A stretch of 64,000 bases of DNA. Origin: Streptomyces longisporoflavus. Lineage in GTDB: Bacteria; Actinomycetota; Actinomycetes; Streptomycetales; Streptomycetaceae. The stretch's first letter is position 1; the number at the start of each line of letters is the position of its first letter. Below the pieces are notes generated by a model, which worked only from the letters and a program-made list of their open reading frames with translations, was not told where the DNA came from and made no database searches. Below are positions 53,275-62,147 of the stretch, piece after piece. The DNA is taken from NCBI RefSeq assembly GCF_014649775.1, contig NZ_BMTR01000002.1:186001-250000 (forward strand), in the 5' to 3' direction. The position numbers and the translations under genes were made by a program.

Positions 53275-54441
53275 GTGAAGACCGCCGCCCCCGAGACCCC
53301 CGATCGCCCCGAGGTGCCCCAGGGCGCCGCCCACACGCACCGCGAGATCCACCAGCAACCGCGCTTGTGGGCCGAGATGGCCTCCCGCATGGCGAAGGAG
53401 CGCGCCGCCCTCGACACGTTCCTTGCACCTCTTCTGGCCGAGGACCGGCTGCGGATCGTCCTCACGGGCGCAGGCACATCCGCGTACGCGGGACAGATCG
53501 TGCGCGCGGCGCTGCGGGGAACGACGGGCCGGGCGGTCGAGGCCGTCGCCACGACGGACATCACCGCCACACCCCTCGCCTGCTTCGAGGAGCGTGACCG
53601 GCCGACCCTGCTCGTGTCCTTCGCACGCTCCGGCAACAGCCCCGAGAGCATCGCCGCGACCGAGATCGCCGATCAGCTGCTCGACCACTGCTCCCACCTC
53701 GTCATCACCTGCAACGCGGAAGGCTCGCTGGCCGCCCGGCACCAGGACCGTACCGACTCCTACGTGCTCCTGACGCCGCCGGAGGCCGAGGACCAGAGCT
53801 TCGCGATGACCTCCAGCCTGACCTGCATGCTCCTCGGAGCGCTCCACTCGCTGGGCGGCAGCCACATCCGGGGCCTCGACGGCTGCGCCGACTCGGCCGC
53901 AGCCCTGCTGTCCGGCGACGTTCCCGACAGGATCGCCGAACTGACCGACCGCGCTCCGGACCGTTTCGTCTATCTGGGAAGCGGCGCGCTGCAGGCCCTG
54001 GCCAGCGAGTCCGCGCTCAAGCTGCTCGAGCTGACCGGAGGCGCGGTGGCCGCGCTCTCGGACTCGTCGCTGGGCTTCCGGCACGGACCGAAGGCGTTCC
54101 TCACCCAGCGGACAGCGGCCGTCGTCTACGTGTCGAACGACCCGTACACCCGTCAGTACGACCTGGACATCTTCAGGGAGCTGAGCGCCGGTCTGCCCGC
54201 AGGGCAGGTGGTGGCGGTCGCCGGCCGTCCGGACGGTCTGCCGGCCGAACACACATGGCTGGTGGACGGCATGGCCGACGCCGACGATGCCACCCTGGCA
54301 CTGCCCGCCGTGCTGTGCGCCCAGTTGGTCGCCCTGGCCGCCTCGCTGGCCTGCGGAATGCGGCCGGACAATCCCTTCCCCGACGGAGAAGTCAACCGCG
54401 TCGTCCAGGGCGTCACCATCCATCCCCTGCCCGAGCGCTGA
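53275..54441 (+). CDS. agaS: SIS-domain sugar-phosphate isomerase, AgaS-like
   Basis: 388 residues with two SIS domains. The first shows LTGAGTSAYAGQIVRAALRG and VSFARSGNSPESIAATEIAD; the second VYLGSGALQALASESALKLL, ELTGGAVAALSDSSLGFRHG and PKAFLTQRTAAVVYVSNDPY. The long GFRHGPK motif is typical of AgaS, the ketose/aldose isomerase (deaminase) acting on galactosamine-6-phosphate or tagatose-6-phosphate. GTG 53275 follows GAAGGAG by 6 nt. No other aga genes are next to it, so the sugar is uncertain. Under DeoR control. Confidence 0.88.
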   Translation: MKTAAPETPDRPEVPQGAAHTHREIHQQPRLWAEMASRMAKERAALDTFLAPLLAEDRLRIVLTGAGTSAYAGQIVRAALRGTTGRAVEAVATTDITATPLACFEERDRPTLLVSFARSGNSPESIAATEIADQLLDHCSHLVITCNAEGSLAARHQDRTDSYVLLTPPEAEDQSFAMTSSLTCMLLGALHSLGGSHIRGLDGCADSAAALLSGDVPDRIAELTDRAPDRFVYLGSGALQALASESALKLLELTGGAVAALSDSSLGFRHGPKAFLTQRTAAVVYVSNDPYTRQYDLDIFRELSAGLPAGQVVAVAGRPDGLPAEHTWLVDGMADADDATLALPAVLCAQLVALAASLACGMRPDNPFPDGEVNRVVQGVTIHPLPER

Positions 54442-54523
54442 GCTGAGCGCTGAGCCGCGCGCGGGACGCCGTACTCACCCCGGTCCGCCGGGACCCGCAA
54501 CTGTGCCTGTGGGACGGGGCATC

Positions 54524-54567
54524 GTGGAGGTGAAGTTGAAGTTGCAGGTGGAGGTGGAGGTGGAGGG
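54524..54567 (+). repeat. Purine-rich GGTGGA/GAAGTT simple repeat
   Basis: A 44-bp stretch of imperfect trinucleotide-phased units (GAGGTG, GAAGTT, GGTGGA three times) with almost no C on the plus strand. It is intergenic between the SIS and ilvD-type genes and shows strong purine strand asymmetry. Confidence 0.6.
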
Positions 54568-54679
54568 ACTCGGGGTGCTGCATAGCCCGATCCACGTGAC
54601 CGACCGCCCCCGGTAAGCCTCCGCACCCGTACGCTCCCACGCGTCTACGCTCGTACGCCGCCACGCCCAAGGAGTCTTC

Positions 54680-56326
54680 ATGAGCATCGCCGACGATCCC
54701 GACCGCGCACCGGCTCGCTCGCATCTGTACGCGATGGGCCTGGGCGAGGAGGAGATGCGGCGTCCCACCGTCGGTATCGCCGCGACCTGGACCGGGACGA
54801 TGCCCTGCAACCTGACGCACCGTGACCTGGCACGTCATGTGGCCACGGGAGTACGCGGGGCCGGCGGGACGCCCATGGAGTTCAACACCATCGCCGTCTC
54901 GGACAACCTGACGATGGGCACGCCCGGCATGCGGGCCTCGCTCGTCAGCCGGGAGGTCATCGCCGACTCTATCGAACTCATGGGGCGGGCCCATCAGTTC
55001 GATGCCATGGTCTGCATCGTCGGCTGCGACAAGACGGTGCCCGCCGCCATGATGGCCATGGCTCGCCTCGACATCCCGTCCGTGCTCCTCTACAGCGGCA
55101 GCATGATGCCGGGGACGTGGCGCGGGCGCGAGGTGACCATTCAGGACATGTGGGAGGCCCTGGGCGAACGCTCCGTCGGACGGGTCAGCCAGGAGGACGT
55201 GGACGACCTCGCCCGGCACGCCTGCCCGGGCGCGGGGACCTGCGCGGCGCAGTACACCGCGAACACGATGGGCACGGTCGCGGACTTCCTGGGCCTCGCG
55301 CCGTTCGGCGTCGGAGACATCCCCGCCACGGCCGCGGAGAAGACGGCCGCTGCCGAACAGGTCGGCGCGCTCGCGCTCGACGTCCTCTCCCGTGACCTAC
55401 GGCCGTCAGCGATCCTCACGCAGGACGCGTTCCACAACGCCATCGTCTCCGTGGCGGCGATGGCCGGCTCCACCAACGCGGTCCTGCATCTGCTTGCCAT
55501 CGCCCGCGAGGCTGGGGTCGACCTCGCCATCGATACGATCGGCGCGGTGTGCCGTGCGGTGCCGATCATCACCGCGCTCAAACCGTCCGGGCCCTACACG
55601 GCCGCCGATCTGTGGCGCGCCGGAGGCACCTCGCTGGTGGCGGCCCGGCTGTTCGAAGCGGGCGTGCTGCGCGACTCGGTGACCCTGGTCGACGGGCGTT
55701 CACCGGCGGACGTGGCCTCGTCCGCCGTCGGCGCGGAGGGGCAGGACGTGGTGGCTGAGGTGAACTCCCCCGTCAAACCGCCGGGGGCACTGGCGATCCT
55801 GCGCGGCTCGCTCGCTCCCGACGGCTGCGTGCTGAAGCTGGGCGGGCGCCCCGACTTCGTCCGCCGGGGCCCGGCGCGGGTCTTCGACTCCGAGGAAGAG
55901 TGCTTCGAGGCCATCCAGAGCGGGCGGATCACGGACGGCGATGTGGTGGTCGTCCGCTATGAGGGCCCGGCCGGAGGGCCGGGCATGCGCGAGATGCTGT
56001 CGATCACCGGGGCGCTGGTGGGGCAGGGCCTGGGTGAGTCGGTCACGTTGGTCACCGATGGACGCTTCAGCGGTGTCTCGCGCGGCCTCGTGATCGGCCA
56101 CGTCGCCCCGGAGGCATGGCACGGCGGACCCATCGCGCTCGTGGCGGACGGTGACACGGTCGTCGTCGACTCCGCCCGCAACACGCTCGACCTCGACGTA
56201 CCCGCCGGAGAACTGGCCGAGCGCCGGGCGGGCTGGACGCGCCCGGAGCGCCCCGTCGAGCGTGGGGTGCTCAGCAAGTACGCGGCCATCGTCGGCTCGG
56301 CGTCGGACGGTGCGGTCACGGTGTGA
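54680..56326 (+). CDS. ilvD: Dihydroxy-acid dehydratase (IlvD/Edd family)
   Basis: 548 residues. Iron-sulfur ligands are C43 in MPCNLTH, C116 in VGCDKTVPA and C188 in [17 protein letters not shown]118 after C116 is the conserved lysine of the DK motif. Other family segments: [37 protein letters not shown] and [20 protein letters not shown]. It dehydrates 2,3-dihydroxy acids in branched-chain amino-acid synthesis, or a sugar acid, since the IlvD/Edd family overlaps. Its position behind a sugar isomerase slightly favours the latter; streptomycetes have more than one copy. Confidence 0.92.
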   Translation: MSIADDPDRAPARSHLYAMGLGEEEMRRPTVGIAATWTGTMPCNLTHRDLARHVATGVRGAGGTPMEFNTIAVSDNLTMGTPGMRASLVSREVIADSIELMGRAHQFDAMVCIVGCDKTVPAAMMAMARLDIPSVLLYSGSMMPGTWRGREVTIQDMWEALGERSVGRVSQEDVDDLARHACPGAGTCAAQYTANTMGTVADFLGLAPFGVGDIPATAAEKTAAAEQVGALALDVLSRDLRPSAILTQDAFHNAIVSVAAMAGSTNAVLHLLAIAREAGVDLAIDTIGAVCRAVPIITALKPSGPYTAADLWRAGGTSLVAARLFEAGVLRDSVTLVDGRSPADVASSAVGAEGQDVVAEVNSPVKPPGALAILRGSLAPDGCVLKLGGRPDFVRRGPARVFDSEEECFEAIQSGRITDGDVVVVRYEGPAGGPGMREMLSITGALVGQGLGESVTLVTDGRFSGVSRGLVIGHVAPEAWHGGPIALVADGDTVVVDSARNTLDLDVPAGELAERRAGWTRPERPVERGVLSKYAAIVGSASDGAVTV

Positions 56327-56434
56327 CGCGCTGCCGCGCGTGACTTACTTCCGGTGCGTGACCTATTGCCGCGTGTCACGCACCGCACCTCGCCGCGCAC
56401 TGCCGGCTGTCACGCACTGCCGCAGGCGTTGTTT

Positions 56435-56457
56435 GACCTTGACACGGTGACAAGGTC
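56435..56457 (+). promoter_or_regulatory. MerR-type operator/promoter
   Basis: GACCTTG (56435-56441) and CAAGGTC (56451-56457) flank a-CAC-g-GTG-a, a 23-bp palindrome with one mismatched pair. TTGACC at 56433 can serve as -35, placing the palindrome in the -35/-10 spacer as in MerR-activated promoters. It precedes the HEAT gene and the MerR-HEAT gene. Confidence 0.7.
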
Positions 56458-56485
56458 TTCACTGCTCGCCAAGGAGGTGGTCTCC

Positions 56486-57166
56486 ATGACGATCACGAGA
56501 CACGACGCGCAAGACCTGCAAGCACTGCAAGCACTACGGGGCCTGGAGAACGACAATGCGTCGGTGCGCCTGCGGGCCGCTCTGGCGGTAGGCACGGCGC
56601 CCGACCCGCGCTTCGTCGACAAGCTCATCGAACGCTGCGCCATCGAGCCCGAGTTCTTCGTCCGGGACATGCTGACCTGGGCGCTCACCCGCCACCCGGT
56701 CTCCCTGACGCTCCCCGGGCTGCTCCGCGAGGTCCGCTCGCCGCGAGCGCAGGCCCGGAGCCAGGCGCTGCACACGCTCTCCAAGATCGGGGATCAGCGG
56801 GCGTGGCCGGCCATCACACGGGCGCTGCTGTCCGATGCCGACGACGAGGTGGCCAGGAGCGCCTGGCGGGCCGCGGTCCTGCTCGTACCGGAAGGCGAGG
56901 AACCCTCGCTGGCCACGGCGCTGGCGACACAGCTCGGGCGCGGTGAGCGGGAGACGCAGCTGAGTCTGAGCCGGGCACTGGTCGCGCTGGGCGAAGTCAT
57001 CCTGCCCGCCCTGCACAAGGCAACGACGAGCCCTGACCCACGGGTGCACGCGCACGCGCTCGCGACGCAACGGCTGCTGCGCGACCCGGACACCGGGTTC
57101 GAATTCGCCATCGAGGAGGCGAAGCGCGTCGTGGCCCTCGGCGGGTCCGAGCAGGAGGGACAATAA
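56486..57166 (+). CDS. HEAT-repeat protein
   Basis: 226 residues built of helical pairs: ASVRLRAALAVGTAPDPRFV, RDMLTWALTRHPVSLTLPGL, RAQARSQALHTLSKIGDQRA, DDEVARSAWRAAVLLVPEGE and DPRVHAHALATQRLLRDPDT. This is a HEAT/armadillo-like scaffold without enzyme motifs. ATG 56486 has AAGGAGGTGG upstream. It is followed 3 bp later by a MerR regulator that itself ends in HEAT repeats, so a physical interaction between the two products is plausible. Confidence 0.85.
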   Translation: MTITRHDAQDLQALQALRGLENDNASVRLRAALAVGTAPDPRFVDKLIERCAIEPEFFVRDMLTWALTRHPVSLTLPGLLREVRSPRAQARSQALHTLSKIGDQRAWPAITRALLSDADDEVARSAWRAAVLLVPEGEEPSLATALATQLGRGERETQLSLSRALVALGEVILPALHKATTSPDPRVHAHALATQRLLRDPDTGFEFAIEEAKRVVALGGSEQEGQ

Positions 57167-57169
57167 GGC

Positions 57170-58171
57170 GTGTTGATCGGTGAGGTGGCGCGGCGGTCCG
57201 GGGTCAGTGCCCGCATGCTCAGGCACTACGAATCGCTCGGCCTGGTACGGCCCTCCGGGCGCAGCGGCTCGGGATACCGGGAGTACTCCGGGGAGGACAT
57301 CCGGCGGATCTTCCACATCGAGAGCCTGCGGTCCCTGGGACTTTCGCTGCGCGAGATCGGACGCGCCCTCGACGACTCCGGCTTCACGCCGTCGGCGCTC
57401 GTCGGCGACCTCATCGCGCAGACGCGCGAACGCATCGCGGCCGAGACCGAGTTGCTCACGCGGTTGCGCCGCATCGATGCCGCCGGCCCCGCCGGCTGGG
57501 AGGACGTTCTCCAGGTCGTCGCGCTGCTCCAGGCCCTTGGCTCGAAGAACGCCGACGCGCGCCAGCGTGCCGCTCTCTCCTCGGCAGACGAGGTGCCGGT
57601 GCCGGTGGAGGCCCTGGTCGAGGCGGCACTGAGCGAGACGGAGCCGAACGTCGCCGGGGCGCTTCGATGGGCCCTCGCCCGATCGGGCGAGGGCGCTGCG
57701 GCGCTGCTGGCGCAGGGCCTCGGCGCACCGGTGGCCGCGGTACGGGAACGTGCCGTGCAGTCCCTCGCCGAAATGCCCGGCGACCAGGCCGGCGCGCAAT
57801 TGCGCGAGGCCCTGGGGCACCCCGACGCCGTGGTGCGCGGGCATGCGGCGCTGGCACTGGGGGCACGAGGAGAAGCCGAGGCGGTCCCGACGCTCGTCGA
57901 CATGATCGTGGAAGGGCGTAACGACACCGACGCGGCCGATGCCCTGAGCGTGCTGGCCGGCGACACCGCGCGCGCGGACCAGCTGGCGACCACGCTCATC
58001 GAACGCCTCGCCCAGGACACCACAGAGGCGCCGGCCCGCAGGCGGCTGACCCAGGCGCTGGCCGGCATCCCCGGGTCGAGGACGGCACATGCCCTCGTAG
58101 AGCTGTCGCAGGACCAGGACCGTGCCGTCGCGGTGACGGCGACGTACCTTCTTCGGCTACGAGACGGGTAG
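57170..58171 (+). CDS. MerR-family regulator with C-terminal HEAT repeats
   Basis: 333 residues. Residues 1-70 are a MerR winged helix (MLIGEVARRSGVSARMLRHY, GSGYREYSGEDIRRIFHIES, LGLSLREIGRALDDSG) with dimer helix. Instead of a ligand pocket the remainder is HEAT-like: EPNVAGALRWALARSGEGAA, AAVRERAVQSLAEMPGDQAG, DAVVRGHAALALGARGEAEA. GTG 57170 was used (TTG 57173 possible). It probably acts on the palindrome at 56435 and autoregulates the operon, with the HEAT partner as co-sensor; both points are inference. Confidence 0.9.
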   Translation: MLIGEVARRSGVSARMLRHYESLGLVRPSGRSGSGYREYSGEDIRRIFHIESLRSLGLSLREIGRALDDSGFTPSALVGDLIAQTRERIAAETELLTRLRRIDAAGPAGWEDVLQVVALLQALGSKNADARQRAALSSADEVPVPVEALVEAALSETEPNVAGALRWALARSGEGAAALLAQGLGAPVAAVRERAVQSLAEMPGDQAGAQLREALGHPDAVVRGHAALALGARGEAEAVPTLVDMIVEGRNDTDAADALSVLAGDTARADQLATTLIERLAQDTTEAPARRRLTQALAGIPGSRTAHALVELSQDQDRAVAVTATYLLRLRDG

Positions 58172-58357
58172 CGACGCGTAGCAACGGGTATCGGCGGGTC
58201 GCATCTCAATGCCAGAGCCAAACTGCCTCATCCGGCCCCACGCACCGCCCCGCCGCCCCGCTGCCATCGCCGTCATGGCCAAGAGGGCGCGCTCGCCCGC
58301 TACTTCATTTCTCGGCGATCAAGCCGGGACACGGTACCGGCGGCCCGCTTGGCGGCC

Positions 58358-58945
58358 TCACGCCCGCCGATCAGGCGAGGTGCTCTCCCATGCCGCCTCG
58401 ATCATCCGGAAGACCTCGTCCACCACGGCCTCCGGGTCTTCCGCCTCGCGGGCCAGCGAGAAGGCGTCGATGGCGAACCTCGCGATCGCCCGGCCTGCCG
58501 TTGCGCCCCGGGCCAGGTCGGGATCGGCGGCGATAGCCGCTGCCAGCGACTCCGCGTGGCGCAGTCTCATCGACTGCTCGTACTGCCGCAGGGCGGGAGA
58601 CTCGTCGATCATGTGCCAGATCGGGGCGGCGTCCTCCGCCGCGCAATGGCGCACCAGGGCGTGGATCTCGCGGCGCAGCGCGGCGATGAACGGCTCGCGC
58701 GGGGCGCGGCCGGTGACCGCCTGAGTCAGGCGTTGCTCGAAGTCTTCGTCCAGCTCGAACACCAGGGCCTCTTTCGAGGCGAAGTGGGAGAAGACCGTGG
58801 TGACGGCCACGTCGGCCTCGGCGGCCACGTCGCGGATGCCCACCGCCTCGTATCCGCGGTCCAGGAAGAGCCGCAGGGCGGTGTCGGCGATCTTCTGGCG
58901 AGTCGCGGCCTTCTTGCGCTCGCGACGTCCGGTCTGCACGGTCAT
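58358..58945 (-). CDS. TetR-family regulator
   Basis: 195 residues. HTH: TRQKIADTALRLFLDRGYEA and AAEADVAVTTVFSHFASKEA; the C-terminal half carries HCAAEDAAPIWHMIDESPAL, as in the MftR-like TetR group. It is divergent from an MDR oxidoreductase, with repeated CTAACCGTT elements in the 70-bp gap. Confidence 0.93.
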   Translation of the reverse strand: MTVQTGRRERKKAATRQKIADTALRLFLDRGYEAVGIRDVAAEADVAVTTVFSHFASKEALVFELDEDFEQRLTQAVTGRAPREPFIAALRREIHALVRHCAAEDAAPIWHMIDESPALRQYEQSMRLRHAESLAAAIAADPDLARGATAGRAIARFAIDAFSLAREAEDPEAVVDEVFRMIEAAWESTSPDRRA

Positions 58946-58964
58946 GCACTGACACTACCAAATA

Positions 58965-59001
58965 CAAAACCCTAACCGTTTTGAAACACTAACCGTTAGT
59001 G
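58965..59001 (+). promoter_or_regulatory. TetR operator pair
   Basis: CTAACCGTT occurs at 58972-58980 and 58989-58997. The second lies in a 15-bp palindrome CACTAACCGTTAGTG (58987-59001); the first is framed by CAAAAC/GTTTTG (58965-58970, 58978-58983). The sites cover the space between the divergent starts at 58945 and 59016. Confidence 0.75.
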
Positions 59002-59015
59002 CTACGTTCGGCGGC

Positions 59016-59909
59016 ATGAAGAAAGTGAGCTTCGCCGAGTTCGGCGGCCCCGGAGTCCTGCAACTCATAGATGCCGAGGAGCCCCACGCGGGCCCCGGCC
59101 AGATACGCGTCGCCGTGCGGGCGGCAGGCGTGAACCCCGTCGACTGGAGGGTCCGCGAGGGCCAGGTCCTGGGCGCCCATCCGACCGAGCTGCCCTCCGG
59201 GGTGGGGCTCGACGCCGCCGGGACGGTGGACGAGGTCGGCGAGGGCGTCGAAGGAGTCGAGATCGGCGACCACGTGTTCGGCGAAGGGCACAGCACCTAC
59301 GCCGAGTTCGCCGTACTGGGAGCGTGGGCCCGCATGCCCGAGGGCCTGACGTTCGAAGAGGCGGCCGGGTACCCCTCCGTAGTGGAGACCGCGCTGCGCA
59401 TCATCGGCCAGGTCGGCGTGGAGCCGGGGCAGACGCTGCTGGTCAGCGGTGCGTCCGGCGGAGTCGGATCGGCGGTGCTGCAGATCGCCCGCGAGCGCGG
59501 CATTACGGTGATCGGCACGGCCGGCGCCGCGAACCAGGATTATCTGCGCAGCCTCGGCGCCCTCGCCACGACGTACGGCGAGGGCTGGGTGGAACGCGTG
59601 CGGCAGCTCGGCCACGTCGACGCGGCTCTCGACCTGGCCGGTTCGGGAGTCATCCGCGAACTCGTCGAACTGACCGGCGACCCGCGGAAGGTGGTCTCCA
59701 TCGCCGACCTCACGGCACCGGATCTCGGCGTCCGCTTCTCGGGCGTCGCCGGGAGCGTGCCGGACGCCCTCGCCGAGGCCGCCGACCTCATCACGCGGGG
59801 CAAGCTCCACATCCCGGTCGAGAAGTCGTACACACTCGCCGACGCCGCGGCGGCACACACCGACAGCCAGGCGGGTCACACGCGCGGGCGCCGCGTCATG
59901 GTGATCTGA
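59016..59909 (+). CDS. NADP-dependent MDR oxidoreductase
   Basis: 297 residues, zinc-free quinone-reductase-like. GPGQIRVAVRAAGVNPVDWR, GVGLDAAGTVDEVGEGVEGV and the nucleotide-binding LLVSGASGGVGSAVLQIARE are characteristic; the C-terminus ends in HTRGRRVMVI. Likely reduces quinones or enals and is induced through the divergent TetR regulator. Confidence 0.93.
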   Translation: MKKVSFAEFGGPGVLQLIDAEEPHAGPGQIRVAVRAAGVNPVDWRVREGQVLGAHPTELPSGVGLDAAGTVDEVGEGVEGVEIGDHVFGEGHSTYAEFAVLGAWARMPEGLTFEEAAGYPSVVETALRIIGQVGVEPGQTLLVSGASGGVGSAVLQIARERGITVIGTAGAANQDYLRSLGALATTYGEGWVERVRQLGHVDAALDLAGSGVIRELVELTGDPRKVVSIADLTAPDLGVRFSGVAGSVPDALAEAADLITRGKLHIPVEKSYTLADAAAAHTDSQAGHTRGRRVMVI

Positions 59910-59937
59910 GAGCCGGACACAGAGCAGACACGGAGCG

Positions 59938-60379
59938 GGCAGCCACGTAGTCGATCAACTGCTCGGTGATCAGGGCCGCGCACCAGTCTCAGGGCCTCTT
60001 GGTTCTCGGCCGGTGTGCAGTCCTCCAGCCAGAACGGGCGGTACGGTTCGAGGTCCTTGCCGAGCCCGGCCGCCTGGATCGGGCTGAGCCGGTGGTGTGC
60101 GTCGTGCAGCAGCGGTAACTCGGCGCCTAACTCCGGGCGGACCGCCTCGAAGACGGTGTGCGCGTGCCGCAGGTAGGCGTCGGTGTCCCAGTCCTCCACC
60201 AGCGGGCGGGCCTGCTGGTGCAGGACGGCTGCACCGCTCTCGTCGGTGCTGTGCACGCCGTAGACCGCCTTCAGGCCGGGGATGCCGGACTGGATGCGCA
60301 CGGCCTGGTGGCCCTCGGCGAGCCGGGCCCGCAAGATAGCTGACGACGGCGAGTCCCCGGCCGTGCACGTCAAAAGCAC
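59938..60379 (-). pseudogene. Remnant of a mandelate-racemase/D-mannonate-dehydratase-like enolase gene
   Basis: The minus strand encodes fragments of a ManD/RspA-type enolase-superfamily protein: ARLAEGHQAVRIQSGIPGLK, LLHDAHHRLSPIQAAGLGKD and LEPYRPFWLEDCTPAENQEA. After LRLVR the frame breaks. In another frame CAALITEQLIDYV (from 59982 down) continues what should lie about 20 residues further on, so a deletion with frameshift has occurred. About 110 N-terminal residues and the C-terminal half, including catalytic residues, are missing. A decayed gene, not a short functional one. Confidence 0.8.
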
Positions 60380-60478
60380 GGGCGCCTCCAGGGAGCGCAG
60401 GTGTCACCGCCCCGCCCCGGCACAAGGCGCGCCGGCGCGGGTACAGTCCCGGCGAGCCGATTGGAGCCGGGGGGCCAG

Positions 60479-61039
60479 ATGGACAGCTCAGTCAGTCCGA
60501 TCGTGATCGCGGTGCTGGGTATCGGCGGCACGCTCGCGGCCGCCGTCATCACGCAGCGCGGCGCCGATCGCGCCAGGGCCCGCGAACTGGAGCACACCAG
60601 GCAACTCCAGCGGGACGAGCGCGAGTACAACACTCGGCAGGCCCGGCTGGAGGCGCGGCGCACGTGCTACGCCGCCCTCAGCGCGGGCACGCGCGACTTG
60701 GCCAACGTGCTGACGAGGGTCCTCCACGCGCTGGAGAACAACGAGGTGACCGAGGAGCTGCGGTCGGATCTGGAGCGGGCACGCCGTGAGCACCGTATGC
60801 GTCACGCCGAGGCCCAGATGGTGCTGCCGGACTCTGTGGCAGCGGCAGCCAGCACGGCCAACCGCCATCTCGGCGATCTCTACGGCCTGCTCATGCGTCT
60901 CGACGGGGGCACCGCGCAGAGAGGCGAGAGCCTGAGCGCCGCCAGGCACAGCATGGACCAGCTGTGGGATCCCCTGTGGCGCATGCGGCACGTCATGCGC
61001 GTCGACCTCGGGATCACGGAACCCGAGCAAACCCCCTAG
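60479..61039 (+). CDS. Hypothetical protein with N-terminal membrane helix and coiled coil
   Basis: 186 residues. One hydrophobic helix (VSPIVIAVLGIGGTLAAAVI) is followed by a charged coiled coil (RARELEHTRQLQRDEREYNT, RQARLEARRTCYAALSAGTR) and a helical C-terminal domain. No family assigned, but this layout is frequent in Streptomyces. GGGGGGCCAG precedes ATG 60479. Confidence 0.72.
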   Translation: MDSSVSPIVIAVLGIGGTLAAAVITQRGADRARARELEHTRQLQRDEREYNTRQARLEARRTCYAALSAGTRDLANVLTRVLHALENNEVTEELRSDLERARREHRMRHAEAQMVLPDSVAAAASTANRHLGDLYGLLMRLDGGTAQRGESLSAARHSMDQLWDPLWRMRHVMRVDLGITEPEQTP

Positions 61040-61188
61040 CAGCCCGACGCGCATCGTCCGGCCGGCCCGCTCGGGCGATCTTGCGAGCGGCTGCCGCCTG
61101 CGTGTAAGAACCCCGTGACGGGCTGACCGTCAGCCGACAACCCCCGCCGGACGACAACGCGGTGGCGATGTGAGAGGACCCACCGAGC

Positions 61189-61995
61189 ATGAGCACAACA
61201 GCGCGAAGCGAGGCCCTTTCCGGATGGCAGGCGAGACCGGTCCTGAGCAGTGCCGCGCTCGTACTGGTCCTCGGCGCCGGGCTGACGACCGACCACGCGT
61301 TCTCCTCCGACTACAGCACCGCGTCAACCGTTCCCGTCGACTGCGAGGCGGTGGCGGCAGACAGCCTCGACCGCGCCAGGGCCGATCTGGTCTCCAGAGC
61401 CATCACGCCTCCGAGCGGAACCGTGGACCTTTCCGTACAGGCCGTGCCGGTGGAGTGCCGTGACGAGTTGCGGCGCGTGGATGCCGTCGTGGAAGAAGAG
61501 CGCGGGAAACAGGTGACCTGGGATGTGCGCATCGACCGGAGCCGTTTCTACATCGTCGAACAAGGCCCTGAACCCAAGCTTCCGGAACCGGACTACCTGG
61601 CCGAGAAGGTAACGCGCCACCCCGGCCAGATCACCGTCGTCAGCCGCGTGCGGAACCACACTGCCCGCGTGACACTGAAGATCGCCGACCGCGCCGCCGC
61701 CCCGGAGGAGAACGGGTGGCGGCTCCTGTCGGCGTCCGACTATCGCCCGGACCACAAGGGCGTTATGGCCGTCAGCGACGGCGGATACCCCCTCCGGGGG
61801 ATGTCGGCCGGCAAAGACCTGCGGCCGTCGGACCTGCACCTCGACCCCGCCAGGACCTACCGCGTCCACATCTACGCGCACGGCCGCGACAACTCGGCAG
61901 AACGCCGGGCTGCCGCCGCCGAGGCCGAGGACTGGCCGAAGGCGATGTGGGATCTGGAACGGTATTACGTCCTCTTCGTGCCGCTCGCCGGGTAG
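61189..61995 (+). CDS. Hypothetical membrane-anchored or secreted protein
   Basis: 268 residues. An uncleaved or late-cleaved hydrophobic segment (VLSSAALVLVLGAGLTT) near the N-terminus is followed by an extracellular-looking domain with two cysteines (VPVDCEAVAADSLDRARADL, VPVECRDELRRVDAVVEEER) and beta-rich segments ending in YRVHIYAHGRDNSAERRAAA. No family recognised. Start ATG 61189; weak ribosome site. Confidence 0.65.
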   Translation: MSTTARSEALSGWQARPVLSSAALVLVLGAGLTTDHAFSSDYSTASTVPVDCEAVAADSLDRARADLVSRAITPPSGTVDLSVQAVPVECRDELRRVDAVVEEERGKQVTWDVRIDRSRFYIVEQGPEPKLPEPDYLAEKVTRHPGQITVVSRVRNHTARVTLKIADRAAAPEENGWRLLSASDYRPDHKGVMAVSDGGYPLRGMSAGKDLRPSDLHLDPARTYRVHIYAHGRDNSAERRAAAAEAEDWPKAMWDLERYYVLFVPLAG

Positions 61996-62147
61996 ATGGC
62001 AGGGCGGGTCAGCCCGAGGACACCGATCGCCGGCGACCGCACCAGGAGGAGCGGGCGTGGAGGCGAACGTACGCCGCTGCGGGCGCAGTTGGACTGGGGG
62101 AGCCGAAGACGGCGCGAGGTTCTCGCGCGGGTACGGCCCGTCGGCTC

